DNA of 64,000 nucleotides from CAAGNP01 sp045603545. GTDB taxonomy: Bacteria; Bacteroidota; Bacteroidia; Bacteroidales; UBA932. Under the pieces are notes generated by a model that did not search any database, was not told the DNA's origin, and was given only the letters and a program-made list of their open reading frames with translations. Both the position numbers and the translations under genes were made by a program. Below are positions 8,391 through 17,185 of the stretch, piece after piece (the stretch's first letter is position 1; each line of letters begins with the position of its first letter). The DNA lies in assembly GCA_045603545.1 (NCBI GenBank), contig JAZUMG010000017.1, positions 1-64,000 of the forward strand. The letters are read 5' to 3'.

Positions 8391-10598
8391 ATGAAAAGAA
8401 GGTTAGCTTTGGTTTTGGCCCTTGTATTGGGAAATGCTTTTTCAGGTATGTGTGAAACAGGTTTGAATATTGTCCCTGTCCCAAATAAAATAATTGAAGG
8501 GAATGGTACATTTATGGTGGAGAGGGGGCTCTCTATTGTTACTTCTGACATAAAGGATTTCTCTGCCATCTATCTTCAGGATAAACTGAATGGTGCATTG
8601 GATTTTCCCGTATCTATCACCAGTACTGACAATAGTGGAAAACATATCATTTTTGTGGAGGACAAAAGTATCCCTTCTGAAGGTTACAGACTGTGTGTCA
8701 CCGAAGATGACATTACGATATCCTATTCTGACAACGGAGGCAAATATTATGGTGTACAGACACTTTTGCAGCTTTTCCCCGCTGAAATTTACTCAGGTAC
8801 AAGACTCAGAATCAAAGAGTATCCTATAGGAGCTGTGACCATTGAGGATGCACCACGCTTCTCTTACAGAGGATTTATGCTGGATGTATCGAGGACATTC
8901 TTCGATCTTGACTATCTGAGAAGCTATATTGACTGGATGTCAAACCACAAGCTCAACAGGCTTCACCTCCACCTTACAGATGACAATGGCTGGAGAATAG
9001 AGATTAAAAAATACCCAGAACTCACCAATAAAGGTGCATGGAGAGGAAAAGATGAGCTTATTCCACCCACATACCTGTCCGGAAATGAGCGTTATGGTGG
9101 ATACTACACCCAAAAGGAGATGAAAGAGCTTATCAATTATGCTCAGCAGAGGAACATTATGATTATCCCTGAATTTGACCTTCCAGGACACTGCCTCTCC
9201 TCTACTAAAGTGTTTGGCAATGTCACCTGCGGGACCAGCACAGATACCCCTTCAGCCTGTGGTGAGTTTGACAATGTATGGTGTGTAGGTAAGGAATCAA
9301 ACTATAAAATTCTCGAAAATATACTTAAAGAGCTCGCATCCATCTTCCCTTCACCATATCTTAATATTGGTGGTGATGAGGTGATTTTTGACTATTGGAG
9401 ACAATGCCCCGACTGCCAGGCTGTAATGGAAAGGGAGGGATTCAAGGATGTGGAAGAGCTCCACGGCTACTTCGTAAGGAGAATGGAGAAGATCATCAAC
9501 AAACTTGGCAAAGTTATGATGGGTTGGGATGATATTCAGGACTTTGGAGGTCTGAATCCTACATCTACCGTAGTAGCCTGGAGAAGCCAGTCAAAAGGTG
9601 TGGAATCAATTAAAAAAGGTCAGCCTACAATCATGCAGGCAGCCCAATATCTCTATGTGGATATGCAATACACCCCAGCAGAGAGGGGACACAGCTGGGC
9701 TGCCATTATACCACTTGACAGAATATACAATTACGATCCGCTACAGGAGATGGAACTCACACCTGAAGAGGAGAAACTTGTATTGGGTGTACAGGCTGGT
9801 CTATGGACTGAATTGATGCAATTCCCCCCAAGATTTTCAGAATACCAGGTATTCCCTCGTCTGTGTGCCCTGGCTGAAATAGGATGGAGTGCAAAAGGGG
9901 ACAAGAACTATGAGGATTTCCATTCAAGACTTGTAAACAAGCACTACGACAGACTCAATTCTATGGGTATTGCATTCAGAGTAGAGCCCCCTGTTGTAAA
10001 ATATGAAGATTCAGAACTGAAAGTGACACTTCCTTACCCTTCGGCAGTGGTAAGATACACTACAGACGGTACCGAACCTACACCAACATCCAAAGTATAC
10101 AGTGGCAGAATTATTACCAATACTCCGGAAGATTTCAGGTTCAGCACTTTCTTCAGCAGAGATCTTCACAGTATCGCTGTAGCTGCAGAAAATGTGGAGC
10201 TTCACCAATACATCACCCCAAAAGTGAGAGTGGAGACAGATATTCCTATGTGGGAGAAGAGCAACCTTGAGGATTTGACCACATACAATTTCAACAAGCG
10301 TGTAAGGTCAAAAGAGAGACTTAAAGCTGGACAGACCCTCACCTATATCTTTGAAGAGCCTGTGGAATGTAACACCATCCATGTCCCTACCGGATATACC
10401 AATATACCGTTTTATGGTGTAAGCAACGGTTATGTGGAGTACTCTTATGATGGCGTAAACTTTATAAAAGGTGAAAATTTCTACAGATACCACGCATATA
10501 TAAGAGATATGGAAGCACCTGTAAAAGCTGTAAGGATTGTAATTACAGATCCTAACGACGGATATTCGTGCAACTTCCAGAATTTGAAAATAGAGTAA
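8391..10598 (+). CDS. beta-N-acetylhexosaminidase, GH20
   Basis: An exported glycoside hydrolase (735 residues) that removes terminal beta-GlcNAc/GalNAc. Domain order: signal peptide (1-21); GH20b-type N-terminal domain (about 25-150); GH20 TIM barrel (about 155-510) with HLHLTDDNGWRIEI, PEFDLPGH and the catalytic pair Asp329-Glu330 in NIGGDEV; then a chitobiase C-terminal-like segment (VRYTTDGTEPTPTS) and a beta-sandwich tail resembling F5/8 type C modules. Mechanism is substrate-assisted in this family. In this lineage it would act on host mucin, chitin-like material or N-glycans. A strong terminator follows immediately. Confidence 0.93.
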   Translation: MKRRLALVLALVLGNAFSGMCETGLNIVPVPNKIIEGNGTFMVERGLSIVTSDIKDFSAIYLQDKLNGALDFPVSITSTDNSGKHIIFVEDKSIPSEGYRLCVTEDDITISYSDNGGKYYGVQTLLQLFPAEIYSGTRLRIKEYPIGAVTIEDAPRFSYRGFMLDVSRTFFDLDYLRSYIDWMSNHKLNRLHLHLTDDNGWRIEIKKYPELTNKGAWRGKDELIPPTYLSGNERYGGYYTQKEMKELINYAQQRNIMIIPEFDLPGHCLSSTKVFGNVTCGTSTDTPSACGEFDNVWCVGKESNYKILENILKELASIFPSPYLNIGGDEVIFDYWRQCPDCQAVMEREGFKDVEELHGYFVRRMEKIINKLGKVMMGWDDIQDFGGLNPTSTVVAWRSQSKGVESIKKGQPTIMQAAQYLYVDMQYTPAERGHSWAAIIPLDRIYNYDPLQEMELTPEEEKLVLGVQAGLWTELMQFPPRFSEYQVFPRLCALAEIGWSAKGDKNYEDFHSRLVNKHYDRLNSMGIAFRVEPPVVKYEDSELKVTLPYPSAVVRYTTDGTEPTPTSKVYSGRIITNTPEDFRFSTFFSRDLHSIAVAAENVELHQYITPKVRVETDIPMWEKSNLEDLTTYNFNKRVRSKERLKAGQTLTYIFEEPVECNTIHVPTGYTNIPFYGVSNGYVEYSYDGVNFIKGENFYRYHAYIRDMEAPVKAVRIVITDPNDGYSCNFQNLKIE

Positions 10599-10628
10599 AA
10601 AAAAAGACCCTCGCGGGTCTTTTTTTTT
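10599..10628. terminator. bidirectional intrinsic terminator
   Basis: An A-run, stem AGACCC (10605-10610), loop TCGC, stem GGGTCT (10615-10620) and a T-run to 10628 form a compact hairpin with poly-T on both strands. It sits between the converging GH20 and Ntn-hydrolase genes and serves both; its last bases include the stop codon of the minus-strand gene. Confidence 0.9.
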
Positions 10629-11817
10629 ATTTCATAGACTTGAAAGCCTTCTCTATTTTCTCAAAGTATTCTGTATACAGATTGCTGAGTTTTTTAGGGC
10701 TCATATCTCTGTCAAATTTCTCGAAAACATAGTTTTCAACCTCCTTAAGCTGCTGTGAATAACCGGTACCATCCTGATTGTAAAGATAGTTGAAACGGAA
10801 ATATTTGTTACCGTTGCCCCTCTTGACAGGAAATACATTTTTCTTGAGTTCAAGTACCATGTCACACATAAGTGCATTCTCCGAATTCTCACTCTTAACC
10901 ATAAAAGAAGGGATATTTTCACCATTTGACACTATCATAGGGACAGCTACACCAAGTGGTGGATAACCGAGGATTGTCCACATTACAGTCTTGGAAGCAT
11001 CTTCTCCAGGTTTTACCCCCTGGAATACCATAGATGCAGAAGATGAACGTCTTGGGACGAAATCCTGATCAATGAACCAACCGGAAGCCAACTCCTGATC
11101 TTTTCTTAGGTCCACTTCAAGAAGCGAATGGTAGAAAGATCTTGAAATATTCTCAAAAATCCATTGTACATCCACTTTACCGCCTTCTTTGATTACATAA
11201 TTCTCCACATTGTAAGTTGTATTGCAGTTGCGGATATAACCCATACCCTCATCCTCTCTACCTGTGTATGAGAAGTTGGTAACGATAAAATAGCCGTTAG
11301 GTGCCACATTTGGATCATTTACATCCAGTTTGTTCCATTTATGGTTATTCACCTCGTAGTAAGCGGCACCACCCTCTGAATCTATCACACCGAAGTTTCC
11401 TTCAACACCCATTGGTCTTGAAAGGGTATCAAGAAAATGTTCGAAATCCTTCAGGTTCTTGCATACACCAAGAGCCTTGAACATCAATTCACCTTCTCTA
11501 TCCATCATAGATGATGGTACATCATCATCTTTAAGGTTATATGATGCGGTATTGATTATGGAAAATCCTACATTATTGCTGCCTGACCAAGCCACACCAC
11601 CTTCGCTTGGGCTATCAACCAAAGCCAGGAAACCATACTTGGGACCCTGGAAATACTCAATTCTGTTATTGAGTTCACCTGTATCCCTATGTTTAAGAAG
11701 TAGAGGTCTTCCATCTTTGGTCACCTTGCCTGTAAATATGGCTGATGTGCAGGAAATTGCCTCATTGAATGGTACCAATAGTAAAATTGAAACCAGAATA
11801 GTTAGAATTTTTTTCAT
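10627..11817 (-). CDS. secreted Ntn-hydrolase (C45 / acylase-like)
   Basis: A 396-residue exported protein. The signal peptide ends at NEAIS and is followed by Cys23, so cleavage would expose an N-terminal Cys (C-T-S-A-I-F). This is the arrangement of Ntn-hydrolases related to penicillin V acylase, choloylglycine hydrolase and the C45 acyltransferases. Supporting family strands include LLLKHRDTGE, GGVAWSGSNNVGFSI and EGNFGVIDSEGGAAYYEV. The substrate could be an N-acyl amide such as an acyl-homoserine lactone, bile amide or N-acyl amino acid; sequence alone does not decide. It sits 5 bases after ruvB on the same strand and may be co-transcribed. Confidence 0.75.
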   Translation of the reverse strand: MKKILTILVSILLLVPFNEAISCTSAIFTGKVTKDGRPLLLKHRDTGELNNRIEYFQGPKYGFLALVDSPSEGGVAWSGSNNVGFSIINTASYNLKDDDVPSSMMDREGELMFKALGVCKNLKDFEHFLDTLSRPMGVEGNFGVIDSEGGAAYYEVNNHKWNKLDVNDPNVAPNGYFIVTNFSYTGREDEGMGYIRNCNTTYNVENYVIKEGGKVDVQWIFENISRSFYHSLLEVDLRKDQELASGWFIDQDFVPRRSSSASMVFQGVKPGEDASKTVMWTILGYPPLGVAVPMIVSNGENIPSFMVKSENSENALMCDMVLELKKNVFPVKRGNGNKYFRFNYLYNQDGTGYSQQLKEVENYVFEKFDRDMSPKKLSNLYTEYFEKIEKAFKSMK

Positions 11818-11822
11818 ATCAG

Positions 11823-12854
11823 TTAAAATAAAGTATTGTTGTCATTATATTTGTTCAGTCCCAAATGCTTGTATGCCAATTCTGTAACCTCTCTTCCTCG
11901 TGGAGTCCTCTGGATGAATCCCTCTTTAATGAGGAAAGGTTCGTAAACCTCTTCCACAGTACCGGCATCCTCACCTATGGCAGTAGCAATAGTGGTGATG
12001 CCTACAGGGCCACCTTTGAATTTTTGAATGATGGCTGTCAATATTTTGTTGTCTATCAGCTCAAGTCCCCTCTTGTCTATATTGAGAGCCTCGAGTGCAT
12101 ATTTGGTAATGGGAAGATCGATTACCCCACTCCCTTTTACCTGAGCAAAATCCCTTACCCTCCTGAGCAAAGAATTTGCAATTCTTGGGGTACCACGGCT
12201 TCTGCAAGCTATCTCTTTGGCTGCATCTGTGTCAATATCTATATCAAGGATAGAAGCACTCCTTTTTATTATATTTACAAGTGTCTCTGAATCGTAGTAC
12301 TCCAGATGGGACTGTATGCCAAATCTGGCCCTTAAAGGGGATGTCAGCAGACCACTTCTGGTAGTGGCACCAACAAGAGTGAAAGGATTGAGGGAAATCT
12401 GGACAGAACGGGCACCAGGACCTTTGTCTATCATTATATCTATGGTATAATCCTCCATTGCCGAATAGAGATACTCTTCCACCACTGGAGACAATCGGTG
12501 TATCTCATCTATAAAGAGTACATCACCAGGTTCAAGCCCAGTCAAAAGGCCTGCCAGATCACCCGGCTTGTCCAAAACCGGACCGGAAGTGATTTTCATA
12601 TTCACCCCCATCTCATTTGCCACAATATGGGCAAGTGTGGTTTTGCCAAGACCTGGAGGGCCGTGAAGCAGAACATGGTCAAGTGCTTCCCCCCTCAGTT
12701 TGGCAGCCTGCACAAAAACTTTCAGATTTTCGAGGATCTTTTCCTGTCCGGAAAACTCACCGAACCCCTGAGGACGTATCTTGCCCTCAAAATCCCCGTC
12801 TCTGGAACTGCTTGCCGAGTGAATGTCAAATCTGTCTTTAAACTCTTCCGCCAT
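11823..12854 (-). CDS. ruvB: Holliday junction branch-migration ATPase RuvB
   Basis: Hexameric AAA+ motor that drives Holliday junction branch migration with RuvA. At 343 residues it is full length, with Walker A GPPGLGKT (65-72), Walker B DVLFIDEIHRL (Asp116, Glu117), sensor 1 near GATTRSG, the arginine-finger region PLRARFG, and the C-terminal winged helix ending in RTPRGREVTELAYKHLG. The upstream region is the long AT-rich intergenic stretch, so its promoter must lie there on the minus strand. ruvA is not adjacent. Confidence 0.97.
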   Translation of the reverse strand: MAEEFKDRFDIHSASSSRDGDFEGKIRPQGFGEFSGQEKILENLKVFVQAAKLRGEALDHVLLHGPPGLGKTTLAHIVANEMGVNMKITSGPVLDKPGDLAGLLTGLEPGDVLFIDEIHRLSPVVEEYLYSAMEDYTIDIMIDKGPGARSVQISLNPFTLVGATTRSGLLTSPLRARFGIQSHLEYYDSETLVNIIKRSASILDIDIDTDAAKEIACRSRGTPRIANSLLRRVRDFAQVKGSGVIDLPITKYALEALNIDKRGLELIDNKILTAIIQKFKGGPVGITTIATAIGEDAGTVEEVYEPFLIKEGFIQRTPRGREVTELAYKHLGLNKYNDNNTLF

Positions 12855-13199
12855 TTTTAAACAAATTATATTACAAATATATTATTTAATTAAATATTTA
12901 TTGTTCTTTATTATTAGTTGTTAATTTGGTTGATAACTTTTTTATTAACATGTATTGACAATATATGAACATTTCAGATGGTGGGTTATATTGTTTCAGT
13001 AAGTTGATTCTTAATTATATAACAAGTTTTGAAAGTGATATTGTAAAAAAGTGGTACAAATAGTCAACAATTTTGACATGTTGAAAACACCAATAAAAAA
13101 TCATATACAAATAATGATATCAAATGCATTGTTTTTTGAAAACTTGAGCATATAACCAAAGAATCAAAAAATTGAAATTTATTTTATATAACTTTTTAA

Positions 13200-13227
13200 C
13201 ACTGTTATTAAGGAGTTATTAACAGTG
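13200..13227. promoter_or_regulatory. inverted repeat, candidate operator of mfd
   Basis: Two 12-base arms, CACTGTTATTAA (13200-13211) and TTATTAACAGTG (13216-13227), form an inverted repeat with one mismatch around GGAG. It ends 8 bases before the mfd -7 element and covers where the -33 contact should be, a typical repressor position. The arms also contain the TTATTAACA strings noted for the region. Confidence 0.5.
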
Positions 13228-13235
13228 AAAAATCA

Positions 13236-13243
13236 TATCTTTG
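13236..13243 (+). promoter_or_regulatory. -7 element of the mfd promoter
   Basis: TATCTTTG is an exact match to TAnnTTTG, 16 bases before the ATG at 13260. The predicted leader is only about 10 bases and carries no Shine-Dalgarno sequence. Confidence 0.6.
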
Positions 13244-13259
13244 CAATCTGTTGAAGAAT

Positions 13260-16200
13260 ATGAATAAAAAAGGTATCCTTGATAAACATAAAATAAAAGA
13301 ACTTTCTGATATTATCCTCGATTCAGGCATCAGGAATATATCGGTAAAGGGGGTATATTCGTCTGCCAAATCCTTTGTCATATCTTCTTCGGTATCAAAG
13401 GGTGTACACCTTGTAATACTTAACAGAAGGGAGGATGCGGCAGGTTGCATAAACGACCTTTATAATCTCATAGGCGAAGATAATGTTTTCTTTTTTCCCC
13501 CTTCCAAAGACTTTTCAACAAAAGTTCAACGTACTGTTGCGGTAGGTGCCGTATCGGATTACAAGAACGGTAAATCAGCATTTCCGTATATTGTACTTGT
13601 GGGATACAGAGACTCTTTTGATGAGGGGATACTGGATGACAAGCTTTTGAGGAAAAGCATTATATCCATAAAGAGGGGGGACAGCATTTCCCACGAATTC
13701 CTGAAGGAACTCCTTTTTGATTCAGGTTTCAACAAAGCAGATTTTGTATCCCAGCCAGGGGAGTTTGCCATAAGGGGGAGCATTATAGATGTATTCTCTT
13801 ACGGAGACAACCAGCCATATAGGATAGACTTCTTCGGAGATGATATAGAGAGCATAAAAATGTTCAATGCGAATACGCAGAGATCTGAGAAAGAGGTGCA
13901 GGTGTTGGACATATATCCCAATATCACCTCTTCACTTGAGAGTGAAACATCGGTACCTGTGCTGGAATTCTTGCCGGAGGATAGTGTCATATGGCTTTCT
14001 GATGTGGAGAAGAGTGATATTTATGAGAGTCCCCACAAACATATATATCTGTCCACTCTTGGAAATGAGCATATAACCTACGATAGGGAGATAATGTTCA
14101 GAACAGCTCCCCAACCCACTTTCAACAAACATTTTGAGGTACTGGCGGATGATATAAGGTCCAAAAGGGAAGATGGGTTTTCAGTATATATACTCAGTGA
14201 GAGCATATCCCAGATTGAACGTCTGAAAAGTATATTTTCCACACACAACCTGGTGTTGAATTATGAGACATATACCATTCACGAAGGTTTTATTGATTTT
14301 GATTCCAAAATTTGTCTCTATACGGACCATCAGATTTTTGACAGATACAGGCGTCTCAAACTGAAGAGATCTGTGGAAAAGAGTGAGAGGCTGACCATCA
14401 ATGACCTCAATGCTTTCCACGAAGGTGATTATATTGTACATATAGATCATGGCGTGGGGAGGTTTGGTGGACTTGTCAAAAACAATGTCAACGGGAGAAT
14501 ACAGGAGGCTGTAAAACTGATTTTCAAGGATAATGATGTCCTTTTCGTATCAATACACAGTCTTCACAGGATATCCAAGTACAAATCTGCTGATTCAACT
14601 CCTCCCAAAATTTACAAATTGGGTACAGGAGCCTGGCAAAAGCTTAAAACCACTACAAAGTCCAAAGTCAAGGATATAGCGGCAGACCTCATCCGTTTGT
14701 ATGCCCAGAGAAAGGTGGCGGAGGGTTTTGCCTTCTCTCCAGATTCGTATTTGCAGAAAGAACTTGAATCATCTTTCATCTATGAAGAGACTCCTGACCA
14801 ATTGAAAGCCCTGAAATCCATAAAGGAGGATATGGAGAAGGGTTACCCGATGGATCGTCTTGTCTGTGGAGATGTGGGATTCGGTAAAACGGAGGTTGCA
14901 GTCAGGGCCGCTTTCAAGGCTGTGGCAGACAGCAAGCAGGTGGCTGTTCTGGTACCAACTACCATTCTGGCGCTGCAACATTACAATACTTTTCTCGACA
15001 GATTGAAGAATTTCCCATGCAATATAGATTATGTGAGCAGATTGAGGAGTGCCAAAGAGGTGAAGGACATAGCCGAGAGGTTGAGGAGCGGGAAGATAGA
15101 TATACTTATAGGTACCCACAGGTTATTGAACAAGGAGTTCCTCTTCAAGGATCTGGGTCTGCTTATAATAGATGAGGAGCATAAGTTTGGTGTGGCGGCC
15201 AAGGAGAGGTTGAGGCATTTGAAACTCTCGGTGGACACTTTGACATTGTCTGCAACACCTATTCCAAGGACCCTACAGTTCTCTCTTCTGGGAGCAAGGG
15301 ATCTCTCTATCATAAATACCCCTCCTCCCAACAGGATTCCTGTTCAGACGGAGATAATTGATTTTGAAGAGGATGTGATAAGGGATATCCTTACAGCTGA
15401 GCTTGAAAGGGGTGGACAGATATTTTTCATACACAATAAAATTGAGGATATTGATGGTATAGAGGATATAGTGAGGAGAATTTGTCCTGGAATCAAAACT
15501 TGTGTGGCACACGGCAGGATGGAGCCGACTGAAATAGAGAAGAAGATACTGAACTTTATGGCTGGAGACTATGATATACTTATTTCCACCACTATAGTGG
15601 AGAATGGTATCGATATCCCCAATGCCAATACAATAATAATAAACAAGGCACAGAATTTTGGATTGAGTGACCTGCACCAGTTGAGAGGAAGGGTGGGCCG
15701 TTCAAACAGGAAGGCTTTCTGTTATCTTATTGTTCCCCCTCTCATTTCAGTTACAGATGATGCCAGAAGAAGACTGAAAGCCATAGAGGCATTTTCTGAT
15801 CTGGGAAGCGGATTCAATATTGCAATGCAGGATCTTGATATCCGTGGGATGGGAAATATGCTGGGTGCAGAGCAGAGCGGTTTCATAGCGGATATGGGTT
15901 TTGAGACTTACCAGAGAATTCTGGCTGAAGCTTTTGAAGAGATCAAACAGGATTATTCCAAAGAGAATCCGGATGAGACTCCTCAGGAGGAGTTGGAAGA
16001 CCAATGCTATGTAAATGACTGTGCTGTTGAGACAGACCTACAGCTTCTGATTCCGGATACCTATATAAATATACAGGCAGAAAAGATAAGGCTCTACAGA
16101 GAGTTGGACAATATATCTGATGAGGAGGAACTGGAGAGATTTACAGCAAGTATTCAGGACAGGTTCGGTCCTGTTCCGGATGAGGTAAGGGAGTTGTGTT

Positions 16201-16460
16201 TTGTGGTAAGGTTAAGATGGCTGGCCAAGGCAAAGGGTTTTGAGAAAATAGTCTTGAAAAATGAGAAGTTGCTTGCCTATTTTGTAGGAAACCAGATGTC
16301 CCCATACTACAGGACAAAAAAATTTGCCGATATTATAAATTATATCCAGCAGAAGCCAGGTGACAGATACGCCTTCAAGGAACAGAACGGCAAATTGTAT
16401 CTGACTGTCAATAGGGTCAGGACCATAGAAGGTGCATATAAAGTAATGTCAAGTCTATAG
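13260..16460 (+). CDS. mfd: transcription-repair coupling factor Mfd
   Basis: A translocase that releases RNA polymerase stalled at DNA damage and recruits UvrA. From the ATG at 13260 the protein has 1066 residues; the frame also opens at TTG 13251, which I reject. Order: UvrB-like N-terminal module, RNA polymerase-interacting region around GDYIVHIDHGVGRF, then the RecG-like motor with Walker A GDVGFGKTE, DEEH box (LIIDEEHKFGV), SATPIPRTL, and the QLRGRVGR arginine-finger motif, and finally the D7 autoinhibitory domain. It is slightly shorter than the roughly 1150 residues of proteobacterial Mfd. It starts the long plus-strand run, 2 bases before coaX. Confidence 0.97.
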   Translation: MNKKGILDKHKIKELSDIILDSGIRNISVKGVYSSAKSFVISSSVSKGVHLVILNRREDAAGCINDLYNLIGEDNVFFFPPSKDFSTKVQRTVAVGAVSDYKNGKSAFPYIVLVGYRDSFDEGILDDKLLRKSIISIKRGDSISHEFLKELLFDSGFNKADFVSQPGEFAIRGSIIDVFSYGDNQPYRIDFFGDDIESIKMFNANTQRSEKEVQVLDIYPNITSSLESETSVPVLEFLPEDSVIWLSDVEKSDIYESPHKHIYLSTLGNEHITYDREIMFRTAPQPTFNKHFEVLADDIRSKREDGFSVYILSESISQIERLKSIFSTHNLVLNYETYTIHEGFIDFDSKICLYTDHQIFDRYRRLKLKRSVEKSERLTINDLNAFHEGDYIVHIDHGVGRFGGLVKNNVNGRIQEAVKLIFKDNDVLFVSIHSLHRISKYKSADSTPPKIYKLGTGAWQKLKTTTKSKVKDIAADLIRLYAQRKVAEGFAFSPDSYLQKELESSFIYEETPDQLKALKSIKEDMEKGYPMDRLVCGDVGFGKTEVAVRAAFKAVADSKQVAVLVPTTILALQHYNTFLDRLKNFPCNIDYVSRLRSAKEVKDIAERLRSGKIDILIGTHRLLNKEFLFKDLGLLIIDEEHKFGVAAKERLRHLKLSVDTLTLSATPIPRTLQFSLLGARDLSIINTPPPNRIPVQTEIIDFEEDVIRDILTAELERGGQIFFIHNKIEDIDGIEDIVRRICPGIKTCVAHGRMEPTEIEKKILNFMAGDYDILISTTIVENGIDIPNANTIIINKAQNFGLSDLHQLRGRVGRSNRKAFCYLIVPPLISVTDDARRRLKAIEAFSDLGSGFNIAMQDLDIRGMGNMLGAEQSGFIADMGFETYQRILAEAFEEIKQDYSKENPDETPQEELEDQCYVNDCAVETDLQLLIPDTYINIQAEKIRLYRELDNISDEEELERFTASIQDRFGPVPDEVRELCFVVRLRWLAKAKGFEKIVLKNEKLLAYFVGNQMSPYYRTKKFADIINYIQQKPGDRYAFKEQNGKLYLTVNRVRTIEGAYKVMSSL

Positions 16461-16462
16461 AT

Positions 16463-17185
16463 ATGGTAAATTTATTGATAGATGCAGGAAATACCTCTGT
16501 GAAGATGGCAATATCCAGGGGGGGTGATATCACAGATGAAACAAGATGTGAGGCAGATTCTTTGATCGGGGATATTGACCGTTATTTCCACAAATATGGG
16601 CATATAGGTGTGGTTGCCGTCTCTGATGTCAGGGGGTTGCCTGAGACGATTTACACCCATCTTGAGAAAATATGTAAAAAAGTGATCAGGGTCAAAGGTG
16701 ATACACCTCTCCCTGTCAACAACAGATATGGTACTCCAAAGACATTGGGTCCCGACAGGATTTGTGCTGCGGTAGGTGCCCACTCCCTTTTTTCTGGCAA
16801 AGACTGTGTGATAGTGGATTTTGGAACAGCCATCACATTTGATTTCCTTACCAAAGAGGGTGATTTCCTTGGTGGCAACATTTCACTCGGACTGAATACC
16901 AGATTCAGGGCTCTCAACCATTTTACAGGCAAGCTTCCCCTACTTCAGAGGGTTGAAAATGTGGATCAGATAGGGAACTGTACCAAAGGTGCTATGGAGT
17001 CGGGTGTCATTTTAGGCACAATCTTTGAAATAGAGGGATATATAAGGGCTTACCCTGGATATAATTTCATATTTACAGGGGGAGATGCAATTTTTTTTGC
17101 CAAAAAACTTAAAAGTCCGATATTTGTGGTTTGTAATTTAGTGCTAATGGGGCTTTCCCACATTGCAAAAGCAAATGCAATTTAA
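16463..17185 (+). CDS. coaX: type III pantothenate kinase
   Basis: Phosphorylates pantothenate in the first step of coenzyme A synthesis; the CoaX type needs a monovalent cation and is not feedback-inhibited by CoA. The 240-residue protein has the ASKHA phosphate-1 loop DAGNTSVK (7-14), GPDRICAAVGA (GPDR at 96-99) and DFGTAITFD (119-126). It follows mfd by 2 bases and overlaps the next gene by 11 bases, so translation is probably coupled. Confidence 0.95.
   Translation: MVNLLIDAGNTSVKMAISRGGDITDETRCEADSLIGDIDRYFHKYGHIGVVAVSDVRGLPETIYTHLEKICKKVIRVKGDTPLPVNNRYGTPKTLGPDRICAAVGAHSLFSGKDCVIVDFGTAITFDFLTKEGDFLGGNISLGLNTRFRALNHFTGKLPLLQRVENVDQIGNCTKGAMESGVILGTIFEIEGYIRAYPGYNFIFTGGDAIFFAKKLKSPIFVVCNLVLMGLSHIAKANAI

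Larger units (their letters stand above)
12855..13259. other. AT-rich intergenic region, candidate replication origin
   Basis: This is the only non-coding stretch over 300 bases in the window. It is strongly AT-rich and separates mainly minus-strand genes on the left from a long plus-strand run on the right. It holds TTATTAACA at 12942-12950 and 13216-13224 and the complement-type TGTTATTAA at 13203-13211, which resemble degenerate DnaA boxes, plus long A/T tracts at 12846-12948. It also contains the divergent promoters of ruvB and mfd. No ORF or tRNA is apparent. Calling it an origin is inference; a plain divergent promoter region is the alternative. Confidence 0.35.
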
